Shown piece after piece: positions 46,284-57,396 of a stretch of 64,000 nucleotides of DNA (position 1 is the first letter of the stretch; every line of letters begins with the position of its first letter). The DNA is from Straminergon stramineum (taxonomy: Eukaryota > Streptophyta > Bryopsida > Hypnales > Calliergonaceae). The notes beneath the pieces were generated by a model. The model was given only the letters and a program-made list of their open reading frames with translations, was not told where the DNA came from and made no database searches. The stretch covers positions 18,168,501 through 18,232,500 of the forward strand of contig OY987268.1 of NCBI GenBank assembly GCA_963920665.1, given 5' to 3'. Both the position numbers and the translations under genes were made by a program.

Positions 46284-46837
46284 TTAGAGAAATTTAGGAC
46301 TCTCTGGAGGGTTGCTAAGAAGAGCTGAAGGGGACCCCGGATTACATTTATTTTGGCAGCTTAGGAACCTTTCTACTAATGTCGTTCAATGCTAGTACAC
46401 CCGTATTTGTTAGAGTATTGATTTAGAAATATCAATACTTAAATAGAGGAAGCCAGGTGCGTCAATTATTGTTTTGGGCCCATCAAGAGCTCCCATGGTG
46501 GGGAACTTCAACCACATGTGAAGAACATAAGAATGAACTTGAGAACTCATCCTTCTATAGCCTATGAAAGTTGGTGCTTCAAGCCACCGCTTCCGGGTAA
46601 AAGGTGAAAGCGGCCAAGGCGCTACTTTGAACTCTCTCTCTAACATTGAGCAAGTACCCTCATCTGACAACACTCGAATAAGAAACAACATTATATTGTT
46701 TGTCAGTCGCAATATTCATATAAGGTAAATCTCTTTTTTATTAGAGATTCAGTCCTTTTAGTAGCTCCCTAGGGCTTTTGATATAGATTGGCTTGTCAAA
46801 CCCTATCAACCCTCCAGAGAGTCCAAAATTTCTCTAA
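46284..46837. mobile_element. Element with 31-bp terminal inverted repeats (554 bp)
   Basis: 46284-46314 (starting TTAGAGAAATTTAGGACTCT) and 46807-46837 are inverted repeats with one mismatch. The interior holds a 100-codon open frame on the minus strand (46410-46712) that I do not recognise and that may be chance. Superfamily unknown; a TTA/TAA edge would fit PIF/Harbinger, but it is part of the repeat itself. Confidence 0.65.
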
Positions 46838-47023
46838 TGCCTATTCGGTAGAAATGAAATCTTTTTCTATAAATAAAATGAATGCCACATGTCATCTTGT
46901 GAATGGTGTGAGGTGACCTAGACCCTTGAGAATCTCATATGGAAATTCAATTTCAACACAAGGGTGCCAAATGAGTGCTGAATTCAACCTTCAGAGACAG
47001 TGTGCCAAGATTGAAAATGTCCT

Positions 47024-47256
47024 TTAAACCCATAAACAACGCGGCGGACGTTTTTTGTCCAATGAATGACAAGGAATTCTCTAGAATAGGATAAAAGTAC
47101 AACTATTCATCTACAAGATCAGGGGTAGAAAGGGGAGATCTCCTATAGTAGTTTGACTCCCAATGAATATTTTGGTTTTCTCTTAAAGTAGATGATGTCA
47201 CACAATTCCAAGATGGATGATTTCCACAGTCACTAGCATGACGTTTAAGGGTTAAC
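47024..47256 (+). mobile_element. TTAA-flanked short element, F3 group, copy 3 (233 bp)
   Basis: TTAA at 47024-47027 followed by ACCCATAAACAACG. The right end is ATGACGTTTAAGGG-TTAA (47253-47256). The interior matches 3997-4214. The right TTAA is followed directly by CCCCTGAAGGACC, the left end of another family member whose own right end I could not find. Confidence 0.7.
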
Positions 47257-48297
47257 CCCTGAAGGACCATAAAGCCACCACATGACTTCTGCAACTACAA
47301 TTGTAGAAAATTCAGAATGTGAACCTCACTAATAGTCCTTGACCAACAAAGATACCCTAGATGATATTTTTGTTGAATCCATTGGTACAATCCGATCGAG
47401 AAATGATTGAGTGAGTGATTTTTGGTGAATTTTTTGAGAATAGTAAAAGTACTCTAGGCTATCACTCCACATGCTCATATCTTTTTTTTTTCGCACATCA
47501 AAATGATTTGAAAAAAATTAAACATCTAAATCATGATGATATGTACTTGTGGAAAAAAAATCAAAGATTTTGGATCACTTTTAAGCATTCCGATTTCAAC
47601 ATTCCAATTTCAGCGCATGTACAAAGTTCTGCCAAATTGGATATCTTTCATCAATTTTGTCAACGGTGGCATTTTCTCAAAAATTGTGCAATTTTGTTGA
47701 TCTTTTTTCATAGGAAAGCTGCATAAGTCTTCTTTCATTTCATTTCAATGGTGGTGATCATCAAAATCATATCACACATTTGAGAAATTATGTTTGTTAC
47801 AAAAACTAGTCAAGAAAATAAGAGCTTTGCTCAAACACCAACACCCCTCGTCCTTTCCTTTAGGGATTATGAGAAAGTCCCGCACAAGAGGCCCACTTGT
47901 GTGTGTGTGTGTTTTCTTTTTTTTGTGTGTGGTGGTGGTGGGGGGGATTCTTTTAATTTTGTGACTTTGGTGACCCCACCCGGAAGGACCCAGGTCCTTC
48001 CACATGCCATGTTGTTCCATTCAGTTGTTGTTATTGTTTCTGACCCTGGCTGAACAGGCAGTGCCCCACCAGCAGCTGCTTGCTTGATATTATTCTCCTC
48101 AAACTAAGTTACAGTACAGGTTATCCCCCTCCCTCTCCACTCCACTATGTAAATAGGGCCTTCCATATAACTTATCTTAACCCTTAAACGTCGAAGTGGA
48201 CATTTTGTGTCTGTTGACTGTAGAAAAACAGAATGCACCTATTGGTCCAGTAATTGGAACAATTCTGCTGATTACCTTGGTCTTGGGGTTGCATCCT
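47257..48297. other. Intergenic with lone TTAA element ends and a GT run
   Basis: Starts with an unpaired TTAA-family end (TTAA 47253). A second unpaired end, TTAACCCTTAAACGTCG, is at 48177. A GT microsatellite is at about 47899-47912 and a short G-rich tract follows. No gene recognised. Confidence 0.4.
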
Positions 48298-49538
48298 TTA
48301 ACCCCTAAAGGATCAAATGGTGTTTTTTGGCAACATAGTGATTTGGGGCAGCTCACTACGAATGTAGTTTTTATTTTTTTTCTTTGAAATTTTCACACAA
48401 CATGTGCACAAGGAGTAGCTTCAAGGCCCAACAATTTTCATTACTTTTGAATACATGGTTAAAAAGTTATGTATTTTTCATTGCTTAGTGGGCAACCCGG
48501 GCAACAAAAAAAATTCTTTCAAAATCATTTTTAAAAAAAAATAAAAATTTGAAATTGATTTTCTAGATTTATATACATGTGAAAAGCTTTGAATCATTCC
48601 ATTTTGATTTATGAGATAAAAGTTATGAAGAGTTTTAGTTGAGGGTAGTTTGTGGGTAGTAATGGAATCTCTACTCTAAAATAAACTTTGAAGACCTTTA
48701 TTTAACTCAATTTTCAATATTTTTGGAAAAACAAACAAAAGCATGAGGTGTAGATTGTTTATTATATTATAACCATTGAGATTTGGAGGCGAAATTTGAT
48801 TTCTAAATCTACTCAAATGAAGAAACTTTCAACTTTAAAGTGATTCAAAATCAACATAAAAACACATTGATGATAAAAAAAAAAAATATCATTCAATTGA
48901 CTCATTACGTCTACGAAATGACTTTGAAATGTCAAAAAATAGCAAGAAAAGTCGCAAAAAATACATCAAAAACTGAACCTCCTCCTACTAAAATGCTTCT
49001 CAGTCACTCATAACTTCTTGGATTGATATGAAATTTTATACACACAAACTAGACTAGTATGTGCATCTTTTTCAAAAAAATGATTCAAAACAAACATTGT
49101 ATGAAGAAGAAACAAGCCACTGAAGTTCACTATAATTCAAAAATGTCTGGACTTTGAACTTTGAATTGCTCTCTAACATTCAAAACAACATGGATTGACA
49201 TGAAAATTCTACCACAAGAACTAGACTTCAAGGGGAACAAAACCCAACAAATTTTGATTGAAAATGAACAGTGGATGAAGGAAATACAAGCCTCCACAGT
49301 TGCAGCCATCAAATGCAGTTTGCTGAATTCAAATCAAACTTGTGAACTTTGATTGACTTCTAAAAATTCATAAAATCGTGGATTGATCTAAAATTTTTAC
49401 CACACAAAGTATAAGAGAGAGTGCAAATTTTTCAACAAGTTTTATTGAATTTGGACATTGGATGCAAAAGTTACAGCACTTCGAATTTGACCTGAGAACA
49501 CTTTTGATCCCCTTGGGCGGTGAGGGGTTAGGGGTTAA
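48298..49538 (+). mobile_element. TTAA-flanked element, F5 group (1241 bp)
   Basis: TTAA at 48298-48301 followed by CCCCTAAAGGATC. The right end is GTGAGGGGTTAGGGG-TTAA (49535-49538). Blocks in the right half are shared with 10880-12106. Longest element of the TTAA group here, yet it has no reading frame beyond about 60 codons, so no transposase. Confidence 0.65.
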
Positions 49539-52500
49539 GATAGGCAGGGCAGGCACTGAATCTAAGCTTCTGCTATTGTTCAAATGCATTCCAGAATTGC
49601 TCATGCTAAAGTATTCTATGTTAAGATAAGTTAACTTAATTCTAGTCGCCGTTGGCTGGCCCAGCCCAAGAAGAACTGATGATGATGGGATGATGATGAG
49701 GAAGGAGCGCCCGAGGGGGCAAGCGGGGGCGGGCGGGCAAGGGGATTCCCTGCTTTTGGCTTCTACCTTACACCAAGTCCCCCGGCTGGCTGGCTGGCTC
49801 CCTTAGCTGGCTGGCTGGCTGGCTTCGTTTGGGAAGCTCACCCTCACCCGCAGTCGCACCTGGTGGAAGCGTACAAATCCATCGTCTCTCATAACTTTAT
49901 TAACTTAAGCTTAGTAGTACAGTAGTAGTGTTGGACCCACAAATGAACTGAACCCACTCGATTATTTGGCACTAACTTAACTTAACTTGAGTTCGGCAAG
50001 TGGATAATTTGTTTGTATGGAGAACTTAAACTTAACTTAACTTTCGGTAAGCGCCAGTGGTGTGGTTGCTGGTGTGCAAAGGAAAATCAAAGCAGGTAGG
50101 AAATTAGGACGCAGAAATTGACTCAAATATTGACTCAAATTTAGATAATTGGGCTAACTGATACGGAAAGCAAGCACGGCAGCTGTGACATAAGCCTTAT
50201 CCCCAAGCCAGACTCAAAACCTGCCTGGTGGCTACATTGCACAAGGAGGAGTGGAAATTTGGGCTGTGTAGACTAGGAAAATGGGACTACGAGAAGACTC
50301 ATGCACTAACTTAGTAGTAGGCAAGTTCATGATGTGGGGTCTTCTTGTAGCTCGTTTCCCTAGGGTACGCGGCCCCAAGTTCGTACTAGTGCCGTTGTGG
50401 ATTTGTGATACTTTTGCGATAGAGATGACTGAATTTCCATTCTTTTTTTATACATCCTTCCCAAGATCCCACCCTCATGCCACATACTTCCACTTCCGTG
50501 CATTGGAGAAAATGTGTCATAATATACTATTGTAGAAGGCAAAGCATTCACCGACCTTTTGGATGGGAGCGTGACTTAGGTATGTGCACCCATAATCATC
50601 ATTGTCCAAAATGTGACACGTTCATTTGAATCCAAAAGTGACATAATATCCTGGATATTGGTGACACAAAAGGTACAATATCAAAATATGAAAGTCTAGG
50701 TCTAGGTGAGAGCTTGGTGTTGATTATTGGCATACCCATAGACATGTGTATCTAGAACAATGCATAACTTACTCATGTGGTATCCAAGTAGTGCATGCTA
50801 AAGTACATAGGAATCTTCTTTCACTAGCCGATAAGATTCGGTAAAAAAAATTGTGTTCTAGAATACTAAGTCTAGTGCCAATTTTGTAAACTTAGCTACT
50901 AAATAGTAGTGTTGATTATAGGTGCAATTATCTTACTTGGTAGAGGAAAGGCCAATGGACTTTGTCGGACTCACATTAGGAAGGAGCACATGATTCAAGG
51001 TATTCTTCTTCATTGAAAACTTTGCTAATTTGGGTAATTGCCTTTGACCTACAAAATAAGATCATCTTTACGTTGCAACATACTCTACTTAATACTTAAA
51101 ATTGTTGTTTAGCTCCCACTTGGGCTCATAATATCCCATTGGAAAGGATTTGCTACGAGCTCACGAATGGTATAATATACATTCATTTCTTAATTATAAT
51201 TCCACTCTTGAGATTTTCTTAAAAGAATTGACAGAATTGCATTGTGAAAATTAACCAATTCATTTGAAATGACTTTGACAACAAGGCAATCCTACTCATT
51301 CACTTCTCTAGTAGAAATTTCAGTAGAGATAGACCAAAGAAACAACCCAAGGAAAGATCCTTTGGTGGTCTAAGTTGCCATGTGGATCTTCTCATAGGAT
51401 GTTTCATTAATCTAGACATGGCAATTCAAACCATGTTTCTATTGGATAATGTTTGTCTCATCCTTCATGTAAGTTTACTTTTGTGGGACTTCTCATAGAT
51501 CATCCCAAAACCTAGAGTGCCATTTGGATTTTTATTTTCATTTGAGGGTTGTAATATTCCAATTGCCACTTGAAAGCCATGGCATGTATCCAAATTTATC
51601 TTAAGAGGCTACTAATTTGTTTTCCTTCCACTTTATATTTTTCTAATACAACAATTCACCATTTAGATAGGCCACTATACAAATATGCTTTCACTTTGTG
51701 ATTTTGGTCTTTGCATGTACATATCATGTATACATAGTATAAGAATCTAAAGTAAGCTATAAAATTGAAAGTAGATATTAAAAATTAATTCTTAAGACAA
51801 TAATCTAGTTTCTTTAGTTTTAAATTAAAAAATGGATTTTCATAAACTATGACAATCATACTAGTTTATCAAAATTCCATTAAAACAATGAAAAGAAAGG
51901 AATATGTAGTCCATTTTAAAAACTAATAGTAGTATCCATTAAGACTCAATTTATGTAAACTGGGCCTTTGTATTTTTAGGTCCTCTCTATATGATCACCA
52001 TATGAATAGGGGCAAACTCCTTCAGGGGTTAATTGGTTGATTACTCAAGCAACTCAAACAACTTTCTTGTTTAGTTAAGGTCGTTTCATGACTTTCCTTT
52101 TTCCAAAAGTTTGTTTCCTCCAGTTCAATGTGATGTCTTTTATGTTTGGGAAGAACCAACAGCTAGTTCAAAGTTAGACAATGAAATTGGGAAAAAAACT
52201 TGTTGCAATTAATTTTTTCCCCTTAAAACACATGGACAATTTCCGTTGATAAGAGGAAAGAATATGCAAAACGAGAGGACCAAATCCTTGGCAAAGATTT
52301 TTAAATTTTCTAAAAACATCTTCTAAAAACTCAAAAGAGACCACAGGCTAGGGACAACGAAACAGAACCTATTAGCCAAGAGACTCGGTTGCAATTTGAA
52401 AACATCAACTAAAAAATTGGTGAAAAAATCTATAAATTTTCTATTTGTAGTAAAAAATTAGAGAAAATAATGAGACTCTATTCTTGAAAACTTAGTTCAA

Positions 52501-52594
52501 TTTAGGAATTGAAGGAAAATAGACAGTAAATCCCAAAAAACTTCCTAACAACTAGATGTCTTGTGTCTGGCAATGGAATAAAAATGTCCACTTG
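49539..52594. other. Intergenic, GC-rich start then AT-rich
   Basis: From 49640 to 50300 the sequence is GC-richer with a GGCT microsatellite (49783-49825) and TTAACTTAACTT runs (about 49976 and 50029). The rest is AT-rich. A lone right end of the TTAA family (CCTTCAGGGG-TTAA) is at 52019-52032. No gene recognised. Confidence 0.4.
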
Positions 52595-52817
52595 TCAAAC
52601 CCTAGAAGGGCCTGAAAGCCCTTTGCAACCATATGGTACATTATGTATTTGGTGATATTTGATTAGGAAAACATTGACCAAATACTTTTTAGTACAAAAT
52701 AAAATAATGATCATAATAGTATGTAAACAAAAATGTATCATAATTCATCTATTAAACTAAAATTGAAGACTGAATATGAGTCATATAGACAGACCCCAAG
52801 GGTCTTTCAAGGGTTAA
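52595..52817 (-). mobile_element. TTAA-flanked short element, F2 group, copy 2 (223 bp)
   Basis: Reverse-complement copy of 10412-10642 with conserved ends and interior (shared AAGTATTTGGTCAATGTTTT after reverse complementing). The right TTAA is intact (52814-52817). The left TTAA has decayed to TCAA. Confidence 0.75.
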
Positions 52818-52883
52818 AATTAAAAAACCCAATCCATAATTGGTCAAAGAGAGTTCCTAAACTCAATCAACTCCCAATAAGTC

Positions 52884-53528
52884 TTAACCCCTAAATGCCC
52901 AGGGCACCAGATTTTGGTGTTTCAAAAACTTTGAAGTTAAGTAAAACTCAACCAAATTGCTATTATTATTAGTTTATATTTTTGGAGAATTCTTTTTGAA
53001 GTCTAGTTTTAGGATCAAAAAGTTGATCTAAAAAATAAAGGATTATGATTTTTCTATTGACAATTTAGTGCAAGGATGCCCATTGCAATCTTGACTTCCC
53101 GTAGTGTTGAGGGCTCTTGGAAATGAGCCTCAGATACACGAGATCTTGGAGGCAAAATCACATTCAAAATTCATTTAAAAAAATTATAGAATAGATTTTG
53201 AAAAGTCGTAAATTGATTGGGGTTGTGCATTCTAGGCCCTATAACCTCATATTTTTTTAGTGACAAACTTTTTAGAGTTGACATGCAAAAAGTGAATTGA
53301 AAAATTTTCACAATTTTTACACCTTCATGATCAAAGATTATAATCTTTCAATCTATAAGTAATGTTGTTATGTTTTCTTTTCTAATGTGATCTCTAACAT
53401 GTTTAGTTTGAATTTGTACGGTTACAATTCAAAAGAAATTAGTAGAACTTATGAAAATGTTGACTTTTTGTTCAATTAAGAGCAAATTTCAAGGAGCTCC
53501 AAACAGGCCTTGGGCATTTAGGGGTTAA
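52884..53528 (+). mobile_element. TTAA-flanked element, F4 group (645 bp)
   Basis: TTAA (52884-52887) followed by CCCCTAAATGCCCAGGGC. The right end is CCTTGGGCATTTAGGGG followed by TTAA (53525-53528). The inverted repeats match over about 17 bases with one change. No coding capacity. Confidence 0.75.
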
Positions 53529-53699
53529 CAGGACTTCAAGCAAAGCAGGTGAGCACTGAGCAGCCCCACCCAGTTGCACAGCTCCAGCCCAGTGCCATTC
53601 CTGTCTCCCGCAGACCCTCCACGTAAGCCCATTTAATGCCCCAGTAGTCATGCCCCAAATACCCCCAAATGACGGAAACTGCCTGAAGGCATGACTCCT

Positions 53700-54050
53700 C
53701 CTTCCATCCATCCATCCCCATCCACCCAGCCCTCCGTCCATCCATCCCTCCGTCCGTCCATCTGTCCACTTTTTTCCATCCGTCTCTCACGTCGGAATTA
53801 ACGACTTTCCAAGCTCGTCTGCATGTGTGGCCTTGGAGTCCTACAGTATGCACATGCCCACTGGCCACCCATTCAGAGCCAGCCCACTCACCACTCACCA
53901 CTCACCACTCACGAGTCACTACTCACTACTGTACTGACTAGGTTAGGTTTTGACTATTCCACACTACTGTACAGTACAGTAATGTAGTAGAGTTCCCAGC
54001 CCCAGTAGTAATAGTAATAGTAATACTAATATTAATACTAATATTATGAG
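53700..54050. repeat. Cluster of simple repeats
   Basis: CCAT/CCGT runs at 53702-53765, CACTCAC runs at 53884-53930, a TGTACAGTACAGTA palindromic stretch near 53966, and TAGTAA/ACTAAT runs at 54005-54047. Open frames here on the minus strand are low-complexity shadows of these repeats. Confidence 0.8.
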
Positions 54051-55289
54051 GGGGGTAGGGGGGGCATGGAATCCAGCCAGTTCATCCGGGTGATCCACTT
54101 CCCTGGCTCCCCAAGTGTGCCAAGACACTCTTTCCTTTCCTTTCCCCGTCCCTTTGCTTTGTGGAATTGGGTGGCAGCCTGCGATTGCTCCGCTGGGGTA
54201 GAGTGGGGGTGGTGTAGGTGTAGGTGCGGTGACAAAGATGGGAGGGGATGACGGGGATCCCCCTTTTCCTTATCTAAAGGGAAGGGAAGGGAACTCCACT
54301 ACAGTACAGTACAGGATTTTCTTTTCTATTTTTTGGTTTTGTTTTTTGTTTTTAATATTTGCTATGCTATTATAGGGGATTAGGAAGCTTCACGATTTCA
54401 AGGGGGGGCGGGGGATAATTGGAGTATCTTAGCTTAGCCAATGAGATGTGGAAAATGGTTTGACTTGCCCGTGCCTTGGGAGCATGGAACTTATTACATT
54501 CGCCATGCCAATGATTCCTTCATGATGCAGCTTTGAAAGGGAGCAATATATCCCGGGGGGTGCGTGGATTGAGGTGATTTAAAAAGTTATGCCCCCCAGT
54601 GGGTGGGGTGGGGTGGGGTGGGGTGGGATGGACGGAAAAGGGGGGAGGGGGGAATTGCAGTACTAGATTGGGAGCTCCCTGTTTTGAGCTTGGATTTGCT
54701 ACAGGATGTAAGCTATGTCATGTGAGAAAATGGATGGGAAATTCAAACTGGGGGCAGGGGAAGGCAATTTTCTCCATTTCGGAGTGGGTTTGAGAAGAGA
54801 GCCCTCAAGAAGTCAGTTTTCACACCCATTTGGGGCAATTTGTTTCAGAAGCAGGCATCACTCTGAATAGCCCACAGGAAACCTCAGTCTTTCCCATGTG
54901 TTTTTTAAAAACAAAAAACAAAAGAAACACCTCTCAATCTTTTGTGTTAAAAAAAAAAGGAATCGATTGATTAAGAAAGAAAAATAAATTCTCCACCCCT
55001 GTTGTTTTATATGGAGTACAATATAACTTCATGCAATCTACCCATTCAACATCGGTATACACACACGAAACATCTTCCTACCAATGAGTAAGTTAAGTTA
55101 CTCCAGATTATTCATAATCCACAACAATATAGGATATGTTGAATTAGATTAAATAGGTAGAAAATAAGAATGGGATTGTTGCAATTATGCAGCAAAGTAA
55201 TACAGTAGAATTCTGCACAATTTTGACTACTGACATTCGTGTCCAACAAGTGAGCCTTCTCATCTTGTCTTGAAACGATAACTTCAACA
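54051..55289. other. GC-rich, low-complexity intergenic stretch
   Basis: Contains a GGGGT tandem run at 54600-54627, poly-G tracts and homopolymeric A runs. No gene recognised. Confidence 0.45.
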
Positions 55290-55530
55290 AAACTAGTGTG
55301 CCCTGTGTTGTTGCCACGGTCAAAATAAAAGTAAAAGTATTTTTCTAATATTTTTGTTCATAAAATTTTTGAAATTCAATAAGTTTTACATCATAGGCCC
55401 AAAAGCCATGAAACAAAGCTTGTGCACCCCTCCTCACCGAGGGCTTTCTGATGGTACCAAGAACGTGACTAGGGACGCTCAGTCTGGGAGATCTCAACGT
55501 AACAAACAAACAAAACAACCAACCAAAAGA
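55290..55530 (+). repeat. Dispersed repeat R4, copy 2
   Basis: Matches 9518-9930 in two blocks (CACCCCTCCTCACCGAGGGC and a tail of AACAAACAAAC) but lacks the sequence between them. Either an internally deleted or an ancestral form. Class unknown. Confidence 0.45.
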
Positions 55531-56586
55531 AACAACCTAACTGAAGGTTTGGATGCCTTTAGCTTGACAAATAGTCAAACAACATGGATAGGGGGATAAC
55601 TCTTATCGTAGTCAACAAATTTAATTTGTAGGGCTTTCATAACATTGTTAACTTAGCGCAAATCATTTCCTCTCGGAGATTCGAAACAATATGTCCTTGG
55701 AACCACCAAAAGAAGATTTAGTTTAATTTGTAGAGAGTCATTGGATGGATAGGAAGTTGCAACATTGGGAGCTCCTGCTTTATGGGGGAGCAAAAGCCCC
55801 CCCCACACACACATTGGTTACTAATGTTATGTTACATTGGAGTAATTTTACATTGGTGTTAGAAGTGTGGGATGAAGAAATGCTTTAAATAATCTACCAA
55901 TACTAATCAAAGCTAATAATAGATGCTAATGTTTGTAAACCTTTCTTTTCCAAATAGCTTATGTTGACCCATTAGGAATTGAGCATAAGTGGTACTCCCA
56001 CAGTTTCCCAATAGAAACAATGGATTTTATTTTGAGATAGATTTTGGGAGTATGAAAATATTTTACACCATGAGTACAATTATAATTAAACATGTGAAAA
56101 AAACAAAATTTATGTATTGTATTGAGAAAATATAAAAATACTATAAAAATTTAATGATTTATTGATTTTGACATTTTCAACTTACAATTTTTATAGTGAA
56201 ATTGACTTTCTTCTTCTGAATTATTTCTAGCCATAGTTACAATTTAAAAAAGGTATAAGCAAATTAAAGTTTATTTGCACTCCATGCAAGCCAGGGGGTT
56301 GTTGGCTAAGTAAATCTTGTCCAAATGTGAAATTAACCTTTGTTACCAAGCCCATTGCAAACACCATCATTAAAATGCAATTGGGACCATGCCTTTATTT
56401 TCACCTATTGATCCAAGTAAAGTTATTTGCCCCCTTGATTTTGATGGTATTATTTTGTCCTTCTCAAAGATTAGTTTTTTGTGTAATGTGTGCATATCCT
56501 TTGTGTGAACAAACTCTTAACATTTTGGGAAATATTTATCCTTGTATGAGAAATGTTTTAACTCGTGTGTCTCTTATTGGCAAAAT
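55531..56586. other. AT-rich intergenic stretch
   Basis: A 118-codon open frame at 56327-56683 has cysteine-rich, hydrophobic composition but no recognisable domain, and its 3' end runs into dispersed repeat R3, so I do not call it a gene. Confidence 0.4.
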
Positions 56587-56815
56587 AGTGCTAGATAGCA
56601 CTGAAAAAAACAATTTGGCTAAAACAATGGTAAAAAATTGTGAAATTTTTCACCAAAACATTTCAAATTTTAAAAAATCTTAGATGTAATCACCAAATCG
56701 TGGATGAAAATATAATCATAGATATGTGATATTTATGTATTAATGTGTTGTTTTCTATCCAATGTGTGGATTAATGTTAAAATTTGGAGCACCACTACAA
56801 CATCTTAGATTTTTT
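56587..56815 (+). repeat. Dispersed repeat R3, copy 2
   Basis: Aligns with 7507-7747 almost end to end, including TGTGGAT and GGAGCACCACT landmarks. No terminal inverted repeats visible. Confidence 0.6.
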
Positions 56816-57004
56816 CTAACTAACTCAATGATAAGCCTCATCCTTCTAAGATTAAATTCCTCTTGATTCCATGAAGTTATCAAATTTATACCCCACCTTT
56901 CCATCACCATCAACCTTTTGGGGGGTCATTTGATGGCCATTTGCACCAAAGTACTATGCCCATCACTACGCCCTTAGAACAAATAGTATTGGAAGGGTAG
57001 AAAA

Positions 57005-57190
57005 TCACAAAAAAACTTCAAATTACCAAAAAATCTTGAATAAAATTGTCAAATTGTGGATGAAAATTGAATTATAGATATGTGATATGTAGTAATATGA
57101 TCATTTTCTATCCAATGTATGATGAAATTTTGAAATTTTGAGCACCACTCCAACATATAATATCCCCACTTTGGTACTTCATAAAAAAAA
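57005..57190 (+). repeat. Dispersed repeat R3, copy 3
   Basis: Aligns with the right two thirds of 7507-7747, including the TTGGTACTTCAT end. Two R3 copies within 600 bases may reflect a local duplication. Confidence 0.6.
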
Positions 57191-57243
57191 GAAAAAAATC
57201 CCCACCTTGATCACCATGTAAATACACTCCTAGATCAAAACTA

Positions 57244-57396
57244 GGGGCTTATTTACACCAAAAAGCTTTGGGTTGGAACCCCCCTCAACGGAACGTTTTG
57301 ATTGGAAATTTGGGTTGGTACCATAGCTATCTTCCAATCAAAACACTCCAATTCTTTGGGCTCCAACCCAAATTTTTTTGGGTGTAAACAGGGCCT
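57244..57396. mobile_element. Small MITE with GGGC ends (153 bp)
   Basis: Left end GGGGCTTATTTACACC and right end GGGTGTAAACAGGGCC form inverted repeats, and further inside TTTGGGTTGGA and TCCAACCCAAA also pair. The ends resemble the GGGCCTGTTT type seen in plant Tourist (PIF/Harbinger) or hAT MITEs. The short flanking bases do not decide between them. Confidence 0.65.

Noticed and set aside
53472..53901. Minus-strand frames rich in G, W and M
   Set aside because: They are translations of CCAT/CCGT simple repeats and the neighbouring low-complexity DNA.
56327..56683. 118-codon cysteine-containing frame
   Set aside because: Its end lies inside dispersed repeat R3 and it has no known domain or nearby splice partner.
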